This document shows positions 10,001 to 20,800 of a stretch of 34,410 nucleotides of DNA, piece by piece; the first letter of the stretch is position 1, and each line of letters begins with the position of its first letter. The position numbers and the translations under genes were made by a program. The notes beneath the pieces were generated by a model, which saw only the letters and a program-made list of their open reading frames with translations, ran no database searches and had not been told where the DNA came from. This DNA comes from Actinomortierella ambigua. Lineage: Eukaryota; Mortierellomycota; Mortierellomycetes; Mortierellales; Mortierellaceae. The DNA is taken from contig JAAAJB010000376.1 in NCBI GenBank assembly GCA_016098155.1, positions 1 through 34,410 of the forward strand. The letters are read 5' to 3'.

Positions 10001-12299
10001 GCGGGGCAGGTGTACCCACAGGCGGCGTTTATGGCGGCGGCGGAGGCGACAGTGACGACGACAATATCCCCGACAATGATTCTTTAATATGGCCCAATGA
10101 GGAGAACAAGCACTCGTTTGAGTGTGCTCATTGTGGAGTTACCAAAACGACCGTGTGGAGACGGGCACCCGGTGAAGCTGAAGGTGACCGGAGGACACCT
10201 CGAGTTTACTGCAATGATTGCGGAAACGAATGGGTCCGATATGTCACCTTGCCGCCGATCCCAGAGTCTGTCAAAGAAGGGCGCAAAGGCCGTTCCCGCG
10301 ACGCCAATGGTAATCTTCGTTCATTCTTCTTAAAGCGGATGGTTTGATCTGTCGACTTGTCTGAATCACTGATACCTATTGTCTGCTTTTCAATGATCAC
10401 CATGGTCTTTTATAGGGAAGAACCAGACCAGCTCATCGGCCGCATCACCCTCGCGGAATGACTTGGCAATGTCGACACAAAAACGGAAACGAGGCGAAGG
10501 CAAACTGACGAGAAAGCGGACAAAGGGAGAGGTAAACATCCTCCATTCTGTATTTTTGAATGAAGTATGCGACTTGCTTTCAAAGCTCAATTGTACTCAC
10601 CCCCTTGGCGTCGTCGGTAACTCTATAGTTCTCACAAGAACCGACACGATCGCCATCGCCTATTCCGGACCGCCCATGTGCCGTGTGCAATTGTTTTGCA
10701 GAGGAGGATGAGCCTATTCTGCGCTGCCAAGAGTGTTATCTCACTGTTCATCATGGTATGGAGCATCCACACGGAGAAAGCGTTCCTATTCCAAGTTTGA
10801 CTCTTGTTTCCGTGCTGACGATGTCTTTTTTTTCTTTGCTTTTCTTTTTCCACTCGCGGAACAATAGACTGCTACGGTGTATCAGAGGAGATCACCATGA
10901 ACAAGTCGTGGCAATGTGACACCTGCTTGAACAACATGAACCCCACTGCTTCTACGGTATGCCTATTTATCATGGATTGTCTTGGCAAACTCAAGATGCC
11001 TCCACAACACACACACACACACACATGTACAAGGTCTAATAATCAGAGTCATCTAACGATCGATCACATATCTTTCTGCGTAACCAATAGACATACAACT
11101 GTGTCCTGTGCTCAAAAACACCGTGCAAAGATTCTCCACAGGCGCTGAAGCGAACGACTGGCAACAACTGGGCGCATGTGTTGTGTGCGGTATGGATCCC
11201 AGAAGTGAGTGTGGTGGACATGGACACGCTTTCGCCGATCGAATCGATCGGCAAGATCCGTCCCGAGCGGTGGAAGCAGACATGTTCGATTTGCAAGGAG
11301 CGAACAGGCGCGTGTGTGACCTGCAGCGATGGTTGCAAACGTGTGTTCCACGTGACATGCGCACGGGAGGCCGGGTACGAGGTGGCGTTTGAGATGCAGC
11401 CAGCACCAAAGAACACGCGGGGAGGGCTGATGGTTCCCGTGGTGCTTTGCCCGCAGAGCGCAGCCGAGTATGAGGAGGCGGATGAGGAGGAGCATCGCAA
11501 GTTGATCCATATTCGAGACCAACCAGACGCAGAGACGGATCTGAATGCGCTGATGACCTATGTCCGGTACTACAAGCAGTGTGACACATCCGTATCGGGT
11601 GCCATGCGCAAGTGCCGACTGTTGATGTCACTGAACCCGGGGTTGGGATCCGAGACGTTGCTGCAGAGCCATGGTGGCGCAATGGCCCATGGTGGGTCGA
11701 ATGGCAGTAGTACCGTTGGCGGACATGGTGGACATGGTGGACATGGTGGTGGACATGGTGGCGGTGGACACACTGGACACGGGGGTCACGGCAGGCGATG
11801 GTCGGGCTCTTCTCGGGGCAGCACACGACGCACCCAGGATATTGAGTGCCAACGATGCCATACGCATGTGTCGCCCATCTGGTGGGACAGCTCTTTGGCG
11901 TCGCTGTCTCCTTCCCTGTCGTCTTTGTCGTCATCGTCGTCGTTGGCTGCGGCGGATCACTCTCCCATGATGAATGATGAGCCCAGGATCAAGCGAGAGG
12001 AAAGTGACATGCGCATGATTGGGGAGGAGCATGAACATAGAAAAGACGGGCTCGAATTGTCACCAGCGTCGGCGACAGAGTATGAGATGAGCGGTGGTCA
12101 GCTGATGGATGGAATTGTCGCGTCGCGAACCAAGAATGGGTCTGCACGGCTGAAGAATGTGTGCAAGTTGTGTCATCGCTGCCACTGGGAGCTGACTATT
12201 CAAGGGAGCGGCGCGTCCAACAACACCGCTGCCTCTGCCCCTGCCCCTACCGCCACCGCGACCACCAACACCACGACGTACATGATTAAAGTAAACTAG
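7037..12299 (+). CDS. SNT2: Snt2-like BAH-PHD-ELM2-SANT-PHD/ePHD chromatin protein
   Basis: Eleven exons: 7037-7112, 7267-7747, 8182-8723, 8834-9031, 9179-9367, 9470-9821, 9924-10309, 10416-10531, 10629-10755, 10868-10956, 11091-12299. They join to 3765 nt, 1254 residues. Domains in order: BAH (about 26-160, VYLASEFTGESYYIGRV); PHD1 (177-222, CQIC ... CIMC ... CALC); ELM2-like (from about 377, RVGTKYQ); SANT (551-601, DWTLEEIDRFEQGIRVYG); GATA-like finger (CAHC at 680, CNDC near 709); PHD2 (796-842); extended PHD (856-965, CVLC ... WAHVLCAVWIPEV ... CSIC ... HVTC). A Gly/His-rich run lies at about 1061-1088 and a split Cys-pair finger at 1105-1213. This order is that of fungal Snt2, known in yeast to work with the demethylase-like Ecm5 and the deacetylase Rpd3 in stress-responsive gene control. 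The first ATG is chosen; a second in-frame ATG lies at 7055. Confidence 0.88.
11715..11797 (+). repeat. In-frame GGACATGGT-type repeat (Gly/His-rich tract) in the SNT2-like gene
   Basis: Tandem GGACATGGTGGA-like units encode a run of Gly-His-Gly-Gly between the extended PHD finger and the C-terminal Cys pairs. Such a tract could bind metal or simply be a flexible, slippage-grown linker. Confidence 0.8.
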
Positions 12300-12627
12300 G
12301 CCTATGCAGTGTAACAATAGTAACAACAACGTAATTGTCTCTCTATCTTCGTGTGGGCATGGATCGGTTGTAGCAGTGTGGGCAGGACGCAGATGTAGGC
12401 AGGAGGAGTCCTCCTACCTCAACGCAGGATGAAACACCGGCTCCCGGAGCCATTTAGCGGGAGTAGGAACGCGAAAGGGGAGTTGGGAGGGGGGTGTGAG
12501 GAAAAGGGGGGGGGGCGAGGGCAACAAACAAACACCTACACACAAACAGAGTCGTTGAGAGCCAACAGTCAAGGGAGAGCGACAGCCAACAAGGGAGGGA
12601 GGATGGACCCCGGATGACCTGCAGGCT

Positions 12628-12656
12628 CTCTTCTTCTTCTTCTTCTTCTTCTTCTT
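12628..12656. repeat. CTT trinucleotide microsatellite
   Basis: About nine uninterrupted CTT units lie in the spacer downstream of the SNT2-like gene. Confidence 0.9.
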
Positions 12657-13294
12657 TGTCCGTCCTCACCCTGGCTGGGAAGGACTCTCTGTGTGAATGG
12701 AACTGGAACGGGAGCGGGAAGGGACAGGGACAAGAAGGGAAGAGACAGAGTAAGAAAGGGTAGCTGCTCTCTGACGCTAGTCTTGGGTTTGGTCCCCTTC
12801 TGCAGTTGCCATGTCGACATACAAACAGACAGAAGACAGTGGCAAGGATAGTCTGTCCGGTGCCCACTGGACCCCGTCTCTCGCGCTTTTGCTCGCTTTC
12901 TATGTTTCTCTGTTCATGGGGATCGCCCCTTGCTCACACATCATTCACTCTCTCTCTCTCACACTCACACATACTCGGTCGTTTTTTAAGCACGATGCAG
13001 AAAGTTGGACCCCGTCTCCTGGCTCCCTCTAGCTCTGCTTCATATGCTGCAGTAAAAAGAGAGAGAAAAAAAAAGTGTGTGTGTGAGAGTATGTGAGAGA
13101 AAGAGAGGGAGAACTGCCAATAATGAAAAAAAAGGTGAAATGAATGGACTTGATTCGCATCTCTCATTTCGACATTCTCTAAAATAAAAAAGTTGGCCAC
13201 ACCCCCCAAAAACGTGTCTTGTTTCACTGAATGCACAGACCATCGCACCCCTGCCATCCCCACACCACGCCACACCGCCTTGCCTCGCCCCTCT

Positions 13295-13328
13295 ACCACC
13301 ACCACCACCACCACCACCATCACCACCG
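13295..13328. repeat. CCA trinucleotide repeat in the leader of the large ORF
   Basis: About eleven CCA/ACC units, one with a T substitution, lie 16-50 nt before the ATG at 13344, probably in the 5' leader. Confidence 0.85.
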
Positions 13329-13343
13329 CCACCCTCTTACAGC

Positions 13344-16300
13344 ATGGCCGCCGTCGCTGTTGACGATCCATTGCGGCGCCCTCTCGGCAGCACCCGCTGG
13401 AGTGTGGCAGAACCCAAGCCTGACTGGCAAGACAGCCTGGTCCAGCACTCACCCGACACCCCATTCTCACCCAGAACCAAACACCTCGATCGCAACGCCC
13501 GCAACAAAGACCACGAAGAGGCGGAGGAAGAGAAGGTGAATCCGGTCACCCCACCTTCAAAGTCGTCTCCCCCTTCAACACCCGAACCTTGTCCTCGACG
13601 GCGACCCCGGGCCACTGTAGGCAGCAGCAACAGCAGCAGCAGCAGCAACCACAATATTCACACCATCTCAACAGCAAAGAAAAAGGGCAGAGAGAGTGAG
13701 ATTCTCGCAGGCGAGCCACTCCCTCTAGCCAAGCGACTGCCAAATGGAACTGCCCTTCCGTCAGTCTCCTCTACTTCCTCGTCCCCTTCTTCTTCCTGTC
13801 GCCAAAGCGCCTCTGCCGTTGTTCAACATCCTCTTCATCGGAGCACCCCTGCTTTGTCCATGGCGACGATGACGACTCCTACCACAGCTACAAGCGCTAG
13901 CAGCAAGCGGATAAGTAACACCTCAGCAGCATGCAGCAACATCAGCAGTATGACCAACCACACTTGTAGTGGAGGGAATGGTTATACTAGCAATAGTAGT
14001 AGTAGTCTCCAATCACGGCCTCCCTTTGTTGTTTCAAAAGTCGTGTCTGGGCGGCCGCGTATTTTTAACCTCGCACCAAGCGTGGATCCGGCAGAACGCA
14101 CAACGCCTTCGCGATATCGTACAGACATGCGAAAAGGGGGAGGAGAGTATGAAGAAGACACGGAAGATAACCAGCAGCATCAACAGGCAAGAGTGAGGAC
14201 ACTGCATGCGGCGGTACCTAAATGGACCGTGAACAGTCGTGATACTGCCGTTAGCAGTGCCGGTACTTTTGGTCGACCCACCAATAGTCTCCAAAAGACG
14301 GTCGCAAAGTGCCAGCCACGAGAGAAAACTGGTACAGTCGCAGCCAGCACACGGAGAACCACAGCAGCAGCAGCAGCAGGGCCCATGGTGACTCCTGCCA
14401 CTAAGCACCGGCGTGTAGTCGTGGCGGCGCCTTCACCAGCGAGCAAGCGGAACGAGACGACGGTGACCACCACTACCACCACCACCACCACGACACGGAC
14501 AACAAAGACAACACGCACAAAACGGGCTACACCGCCGGCGGTCAAGCCCGAGGGAAGGACAGCGGCAAATACGACAGTGTCGGCTAGGAACGATGAGCAA
14601 GATGCTCAGATAACGGATCGATATGAACCACCATTTCACGATCGCGTCGGCCTTACTTGTACAACCACGGCCCGCGACCTGCAGGAGGAGGAGCCTGGGC
14701 ATGAGCCAGAGCGAGCGCAGGCGCAGGAGAAGGAGAGGGTGCAGCAGGATGAGCAGGATGAGCAGGAGCAAGAGCCATCTGGAAAGCTTGATGTCGGTGG
14801 CAAAAACGATGGTCGGCACGAGCCTCGAGAGATTCACTCCAGAAAGTCTGCAGCACCCGAGCCACCCTCCTGTTCAGGACCACAGCCATGTCCGTTACTC
14901 ATACCATTTGACCAAGGTTGCAATGGCGACGAACCAAAAGCGAGAGAGACTCCGCTGCTGGATCCACCAGAACAGCAATATGCTCCTCGACTGCCTGTCA
15001 TTGTCTCGCCCCCTGCCTCGCCATGGTCTCGTCCTCGTTCTGTATCACCCAGGGTGTTCCCTTCCTCGTCTACTTCATTGTCACCACCACCACAAAAGAC
15101 CAACGCTGTAGCAGGAGCAAGCATAGCTACCACAACTGTCATCGATCATGCCTTACTCCCCTACCTCTCCCCATGCTCTCCTTCTCCATCGCTCCCTCCC
15201 CATCCTTCGCCCATTGCACAGTCACAGATGGCGACCACGTCAAGGAGAGGCTCCGCAGTCAGGCTTGCCTCGAGTCTGTGGAGAATGCCTTTGACTCCTT
15301 GCGCCACGCCACTTACACCAGCTTGTGTCGAAGATGGAGAAGTAGGCTCGAAGAAAGTAGACGATCGGGAAGAAGAGGAAGAGGAGGAGGTCTCTTTCGC
15401 ACCAGGCGTATCTGTCAGGATACCGCTAGAGGAGGAGGCGCATGGTTCACCTGAGAAGATCAATCCACATCAATTACCCATCCAGCCTCATGCGAGTTTG
15501 ATCAACACCAACCACCACATAAACAACAACAACAACAAATGCAGCAGCAACAGCAACAACACCAAGCTTGGTACCAAAAGAAACAGCGCGCTTCTCGATA
15601 GCATTATTGACTCTTCTGTATTCTCCGCTTCTGAAGCTTCCTTGGACACATCGACCATACCCCCGGCTGTGAAACGATCAAGTCTCGCTGGACGAGCACT
15701 CTGCATCGCAGCCAAGGACTGGGTCAAGGCCAAGAATGTGCTGAGCGGGTCCAAAGTGTCGCCACCCAAAACTGAAGAAGGAAGAAAGAGGACACGGACA
15801 GCAACCACTCCATCAACCTACGTCCATGACCAACAACGTCGACACAGCGTCCACAAATCGTCGCCTGCTCCTAGTCATCGAACGCTTCCAGCTGCCCTTT
15901 TGGAATCCAACTCGGCCACAACAACAGCAGCAACAATCACCATCATCGCAGCCACCACCACTACCACCACCCCAAAGGAGGCGCGACGGCTATCCATCCC
16001 ACTCAAGATCAAGAAGCAATATCTCGAACAGCAGTCTCTGGCCCAGAAGCGAAATTCGGTTGTTCTTTCGGCCTTGCAACCACCACAGTCATCATCGGGA
16101 CAGCTTCTAGCAGTCGAGCCCCAGAGATGCCCCAGTAGTGGCCGACATGCTCATGGACCGAGTGTTGTCGCTCGACCAGGTTCTGCATTCCGCTTCCACA
16201 CTCCACTTGCTCCTCCTCCTCCTGCAGACCCACATGTACTTTGTATGCATGATCACTACCATCCAAGCGGGTGTGCGCTTGCAAAATCGACGACGACAGC

Positions 16301-17654
16301 CACGCCAAAGAAGGGAATGTCGCCTCAGTCCCCTCCTAGCGAGGTCAGCTTCCCATTTATGACCCACCATTTCCACACAAACTTGCCAGAAGCAGTAGCA
16401 GCAGTATCGGCGGAGCGAAAGGGGATCAGCAGTAACAATAGCAGCAACCACCGAGGTCGTGTTCTCTCTGGCCATCGCGAGCTTGGCCCAACCCCCCCAG
16501 CACCCGAGCATCTGGTTCCTCACACTCGGGCAGCTCCAGAGTGTTTACATAGCATGCACGATCAGGCCTGCCACCATGACCATGCGATTCTACTCTCTGA
16601 ACCTTTGTCACTACCAGTGAGAGCAGCAGCAGCAGCAGCAAAAACAGCAGACGACGTTCCCACCATCTCTTTACCGTCACCACCTCCTTCCAGACCAGCC
16701 ACATTGCATGCGCAGCCAAAGACCACCACCACCACCACCACATCGTGGCTATTGCCTCGGCCGTGTCCTCCTCGTAACTCTGTCGCTGTTGCAGCAGCAG
16801 CGGCCACTACAAACAGTAACAACGGCCATCTCCGTAGCCATAGCCAGCCCAAGGCAAAGGACATGGCCTCCATGGCGAGGGAACGAGCTTCGCAACGGAT
16901 GGATATGACACTGCTCACCAGACGACTGATCAATCTCAACCGGCTCGAAGCCGTCTGCTCCACAGAGCGGCTCCAAGGCTTATTCGAACCCTTGCCACCA
17001 CCACCACCACAACTATCACTACCATCCTCGTCATCGTCATCGTCATCGTCCTCTTTGCCTTTGTCGTCCGATTCTTCTTTTGACGCGACGCCTTGTTCAC
17101 CAGCGCACAGTCGAGGCCGTGATGAAGCCAACAGTAACAATGACAACGACAACAACCAATACCATCCCCACAACTACAACCAGACCCTCCTCGACCCACC
17201 TCCGTCGTCTTCTTCTTCCATCCCCCCGGCCATGCTCCGTCCCAAAGAGGGCAGGGTCCGCGATTGCCAGCTATGGTCGCTCGAGCTCCAAAACACACTG
17301 GCGACTCTTTCGTTTGCAGACTGCCTCCAGCCGACTTTTTACCCATGGGCGCTTGCACGACGCGCTGCACACGAAGAAGAAGAAGAAGAAGAAGAGGAAG
17401 AGGAAGAAGAACAAGGACAGAAGCACAAGCATGAACAAACGAATGAAGACCATAGCGGCAGCCGCTATCGCTCTCCTTCTCCTCCACCGTGGATCAGCCC
17501 CGTTGTCCCGCCACGGCGGACACAGGTCGACGACGAGCACGAGCACCTCTTGACGCTGGATTGGCTCCACCGACTCCAGCGCCTACCGCCTAGTCTGCTC
17601 GAGCTCTATCCAGGCCTCAAGCGCGAGATCCAGAAGCTGGCTCATCAAGTCTAG
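13344..17654 (+). CDS. Large low-complexity (disordered) protein of unknown function
   Basis: A single uninterrupted ORF of 1436 residues. The ATG at 13344 is in good context (AGCATGGCC) and is the first in-frame Met. Most of it is Ser/Thr/Pro-rich and probably disordered, with Thr, Asn, Ala and Ser homopolymers and an acidic run of Glu near residue 1345. A few islands look ordered and basic: about 770-810 (KRSSLAGRALCIAAKDW), about 880-910 (RRLSIPLKIKKQYLEQQ), about 1172-1215 (MTLLTRRLINLNRLEAV), about 1305-1335 (TLATLSFADCLQPTFYPW) and the C-terminus (LDWLHRLQRLPPSLLELYPG). I recognise no catalytic or DNA-binding domain; it resembles fungal regulatory or scaffold proteins only in composition. 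A poly(A)-type AATAAA follows eight bases after the stop. It converges on the chitin synthase gene 213 bp away, which does not by itself imply a link. Confidence 0.75.
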   Translation: MAAVAVDDPLRRPLGSTRWSVAEPKPDWQDSLVQHSPDTPFSPRTKHLDRNARNKDHEEAEEEKVNPVTPPSKSSPPSTPEPCPRRRPRATVGSSNSSSSSNHNIHTISTAKKKGRESEILAGEPLPLAKRLPNGTALPSVSSTSSSPSSSCRQSASAVVQHPLHRSTPALSMATMTTPTTATSASSKRISNTSAACSNISSMTNHTCSGGNGYTSNSSSSLQSRPPFVVSKVVSGRPRIFNLAPSVDPAERTTPSRYRTDMRKGGGEYEEDTEDNQQHQQARVRTLHAAVPKWTVNSRDTAVSSAGTFGRPTNSLQKTVAKCQPREKTGTVAASTRRTTAAAAAGPMVTPATKHRRVVVAAPSPASKRNETTVTTTTTTTTTTRTTKTTRTKRATPPAVKPEGRTAANTTVSARNDEQDAQITDRYEPPFHDRVGLTCTTTARDLQEEEPGHEPERAQAQEKERVQQDEQDEQEQEPSGKLDVGGKNDGRHEPREIHSRKSAAPEPPSCSGPQPCPLLIPFDQGCNGDEPKARETPLLDPPEQQYAPRLPVIVSPPASPWSRPRSVSPRVFPSSSTSLSPPPQKTNAVAGASIATTTVIDHALLPYLSPCSPSPSLPPHPSPIAQSQMATTSRRGSAVRLASSLWRMPLTPCATPLTPACVEDGEVGSKKVDDREEEEEEEVSFAPGVSVRIPLEEEAHGSPEKINPHQLPIQPHASLINTNHHINNNNNKCSSNSNNTKLGTKRNSALLDSIIDSSVFSASEASLDTSTIPPAVKRSSLAGRALCIAAKDWVKAKNVLSGSKVSPPKTEEGRKRTRTATTPSTYVHDQQRRHSVHKSSPAPSHRTLPAALLESNSATTTAATITIIAATTTTTTPKEARRLSIPLKIKKQYLEQQSLAQKRNSVVLSALQPPQSSSGQLLAVEPQRCPSSGRHAHGPSVVARPGSAFRFHTPLAPPPPADPHVLCMHDHYHPSGCALAKSTTTATPKKGMSPQSPPSEVSFPFMTHHFHTNLPEAVAAVSAERKGISSNNSSNHRGRVLSGHRELGPTPPAPEHLVPHTRAAPECLHSMHDQACHHDHAILLSEPLSLPVRAAAAAAKTADDVPTISLPSPPPSRPATLHAQPKTTTTTTTSWLLPRPCPPRNSVAVAAAAATTNSNNGHLRSHSQPKAKDMASMARERASQRMDMTLLTRRLINLNRLEAVCSTERLQGLFEPLPPPPPQLSLPSSSSSSSSSSLPLSSDSSFDATPCSPAHSRGRDEANSNNDNDNNQYHPHNYNQTLLDPPPSSSSSIPPAMLRPKEGRVRDCQLWSLELQNTLATLSFADCLQPTFYPWALARRAAHEEEEEEEEEEEEEQGQKHKHEQTNEDHSGSRYRSPSPPPWISPVVPPRRTQVDDEHEHLLTLDWLHRLQRLPPSLLELYPGLKREIQKLAHQV

Positions 17655-17661
17655 AAACAAT

Positions 17662-17667
17662 AATAAA
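17662..17667 (+). terminator. Candidate AATAAA polyadenylation signal
   Basis: AATAAA lies 8 nt past the stop of the large ORF, inside a 213-bp space shared with the convergent chitin synthase gene. The match is exact, but the signal is short and AT-rich sequence is common here. Confidence 0.35.
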
Positions 17668-17867
17668 AAGAGAGAAAGGCGAAAGGAGGGGGAAAACCAC
17701 GAAAATGATTTGTTGGGCTGTACAATGCGAAAAAAAAAGATGTATATTTTTTTTGGAGGGTAGTATGTGTTTCGGAAAACAACTATTTTTCTTTCTTCAG
17801 CTACATACCTCCAATTTAACCCCTCCCCTCCTCCTTTTTACAAAAAAAGAACAACGACTACACAATA

Positions 17868-20800
17868 TTAAACAAGACGACCGTTAAAGAGTCGGAGAAT
17901 CATATAAGTGACCGAGCCAATGAAGCGGAACAAGGCCAACGCCGCGACGGACCACAGGATGACGCCCAAGTAGACCATGCTCCGCTGCTGGAAATCGCCA
18001 AACGCATCCGACGTGATCAGCGCCACCAGCATCGCGTTCGACATGATCCAGAACAGCAAGACCCTCGTACGGATCTCCCTGTAATAATCCTCTTGCTTCG
18101 TCTTGGCATCGCGCGACTGCTTCACCTCCGGCGTCTTGACCGACAGCGACGCCACCGCCTCGTCATACGCATTGTTGATATCGTGCGCATCCGTCGGCAC
18201 CGTCACCTCCACGCCGTCCGCCGTCTTCTTGGCCACGCCCAAATCCGTCGCCACCGACGTATCGCCCTTCGTTCCCCACGAGATATCGTGGATGTTGCAG
18301 AACGCATACACGTTCAGAATGTTGATGTACGACGGCACCATGAACATGTACTGGATAAAGCTGTGGAACATGTGCCATGGCTCAAAAAACAGGAACGACG
18401 CGAAAAAGTACAGTCCATACGTCGACGCCAACGAAATCACCGTGTTCCGGAACATGTCGTTCGACATGTACAACGACGCCATCGACACGCCGGCACCCGC
18501 TGCTGCCGCTGCTTCGGCCTGTGCCTTGGCCTGTTGGATACCGTTCACCGTCATGTAGCCCGCGCCAAACAACATGTAGCCCATCAGCACCGCAAAGAAG
18601 CCCATCGACGTCTTGTAGGCCCATTGCGAGCCTTGTGGACGGTTGCCCATCGACATGATGAACTGCAGGATAATCAGCAGAATGTAGATGTATCGGAACA
18701 CCGTAAACACCCAGAATCCGACCTGGTTCGCGCCAAACGGTGACGGGTTCACCATCTCGCCGGCGGCATTCACCTTGTACACCATACCGTCACCGAGAAT
18801 GTAGAACGTCAGATAAAAGTTGGCCTAACAGAGGAGAAAAAAAAAGAAAAAAAAAAAGAAAAAAAGAGAGAGAGTAAATATCAGCACAAAGAAAGAAAGA
18901 AGTTTCCTAGGGCGCGACAAAAAACAACAAAAATATCAACAACACATATGACATACCAGAGCAAACCAGGAAAAGACAAGAGAGACAAAACTGTAAAAAA
19001 ACTCGACATGGAAAAACAACTTGCGCGACGTCGAGTGATCCGACCGCCAGATATCCATGCAGTGGACCAACGCATACACGCTCGCAAAGAACGAACCGTT
19101 CAGCCATCGTCGTCGCTGCGAGATAAACTCGGCCACCGTCGACGGCACATCCGTCTCACCATACGCCGACTTGACATACTGCAGCACCCACGCCGCATTC
19201 CGCTTCGCCACAAGCTCAAAACACAGAATACGATCCTCCGCCAGGTACATGTTGGCCGTGAAAATATTCGCATCCGATCCGTGGAACTTTTCACCCAGGA
19301 AATACTTCTCCAGCGGTCCCACCCCCGATGGGTCGTTCTGCAAGGCTCGGTACCGATACGCCGAAAACGCGCCCGGCAACACCGAAATGTACCCAAACAC
19401 AGACTCGAGCGGCTTGTCCAGAATATTCGACATCTTGTACTCAAAGTTCTGCGACGCCACCAACGGACTCAACAGCTGGCTGCCGCCTCGTCCCAACATG
19501 GCACAGATCTCTCCACAGGCGCCTCCGACGTTTGAGTTCAGATCAAAGGCCTTCCACAGATGGTAGATCGACGTCGAACCGGGCCGTGTACCCACATCCA
19601 GCAACACACACACGTTGGGCTTTAGCACAGGGCCAAAGGCGTTGAAGAACCAACTATCAATGAGGGGGGAAGGGGAAGAATAGAGAGAGAGGGAAGGAGG
19701 GGGGGGGGAAGGTGTCAGTCATCATTATTATGTTTCTTATTTTTGGGTTTTCCAGGGGTAAAATCATAAAACATAGAGAGGATGATGCCAGATCGCCCTG
19801 GCAAGCCTGTTTGAGAGTGGGCTGGATCAATAAAATAAAAAGGGTGCCCATTGGATAAAATACAAAAAGGAAACGTGGGGGGGGGGAGGGGAGGGAGAAG
19901 GGCTGCTGCCAAGTGTTCGACAAAAATAATCATGTAAAGTAGAAGGACTCGCCCAACGGGATGCAAGTACAGCCCACTCCAAGAATAAAGGACTGAGAAA
20001 AAGAGTGAGAGAAGGGGACACAGCAGTGCTTACCGATGCGAGTTTAGCTTCTTGGCATTCTTTTCCTTGAGACAGAAGAGGATCTGGACAGGAACATAGC
20101 CCTTGTCGTGACCCGAGCGACCCATCTCAGGATCGATAGAGATTTGAGTGGTGTACTGGTGATGAGAGGGAGAGAGAAGGAGGTTAGGGAACTTGTCCAT
20201 CAGATCAAGTATTCTTCCTGTCATACATAAATTGGATGGCATGGGGTGGCATGGAGGGCTGGATAGATACCTCAAAAATGTGGGCGGTGACGGGCTTGTC
20301 GTTGACAATGTTTTTGGCGACACCATCCTGGTAGACACCCATGGCGGCGAGGACGTTGAGGGTCTTTGCGTCGATCTTTGCACGACCGTCCGAGACAATA
20401 CAGACAACGACCTTCTTCCAGGCATCGGGGCCCCAGGTGCGAGAGCGGTCGCGAGTGGTGAGGTGGCGAATGTTCTTCATAACACCGTGCATGGTACGGG
20501 TGAACAGTACTTCATCTTCCTAGAAAGAGGGAAGGGAAGGGTGGCGGGAGCGGAGAAAGGTTTTTTTCTCTGGTTAGTGTTTTTTTTTTATCTCTGTGGT
20601 GTCATGGTACATGTGTTGTTTTTCTCACAAAGGGTATTCTTATTCGTTTCTCCTCTCCAGTCAGTCAACCATCCAGCCAGTCTCTTTCTCTCTCTCTCTC
20701 TCTCTCTCTCCCTTTTCTATGCTGGCTGTGACAGACTGACAGTAAAAAGGGAGGGAGGGGGAGAGAGAGAGAGGAGAAACAAAAAAAAAGGGACGACTGG

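Larger units (their letters stand above)
12300..13343. other. Intergenic spacer with microsatellites
   Basis: About 1 kb lies between two plus-strand genes. It contains G-rich runs (12476-12518), a CTT repeat (12628-12656), CT/CA-rich sequence (12945-12975) and a CCA repeat just before the next start codon. It should hold the 3' end of the SNT2-like transcript and the promoter of the next gene. I found no supported ORF. Confidence 0.5.

Noticed and set aside
11201..11214. GTGAGT donor-like site within the extended PHD exon of the SNT2-like gene
   Set aside because: Reading straight through gives the expected family sequence (WIPEVSVVDMDTLSPIE), so no intron is needed.
16562..17173. Minus-strand ORF of 203 residues within the large disordered gene
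   Set aside because: It is the antisense reading of triplet repeats (poly-Val/Gly/Asp), with no support as a separate gene.
18093..18743. Plus-strand ORF of 216 residues opposite the chitin synthase last exon
   Set aside because: It is an Arg/His-rich antisense shadow of a conserved membrane-protein exon; the GC-rich codon usage of the real gene keeps the opposite frame open.
19057..19645. Several overlapping plus-strand ORFs opposite the chitin synthase catalytic exon
   Set aside because: They are antisense to an exon carrying intact EDR and QRRRW motifs, with no domain of their own.
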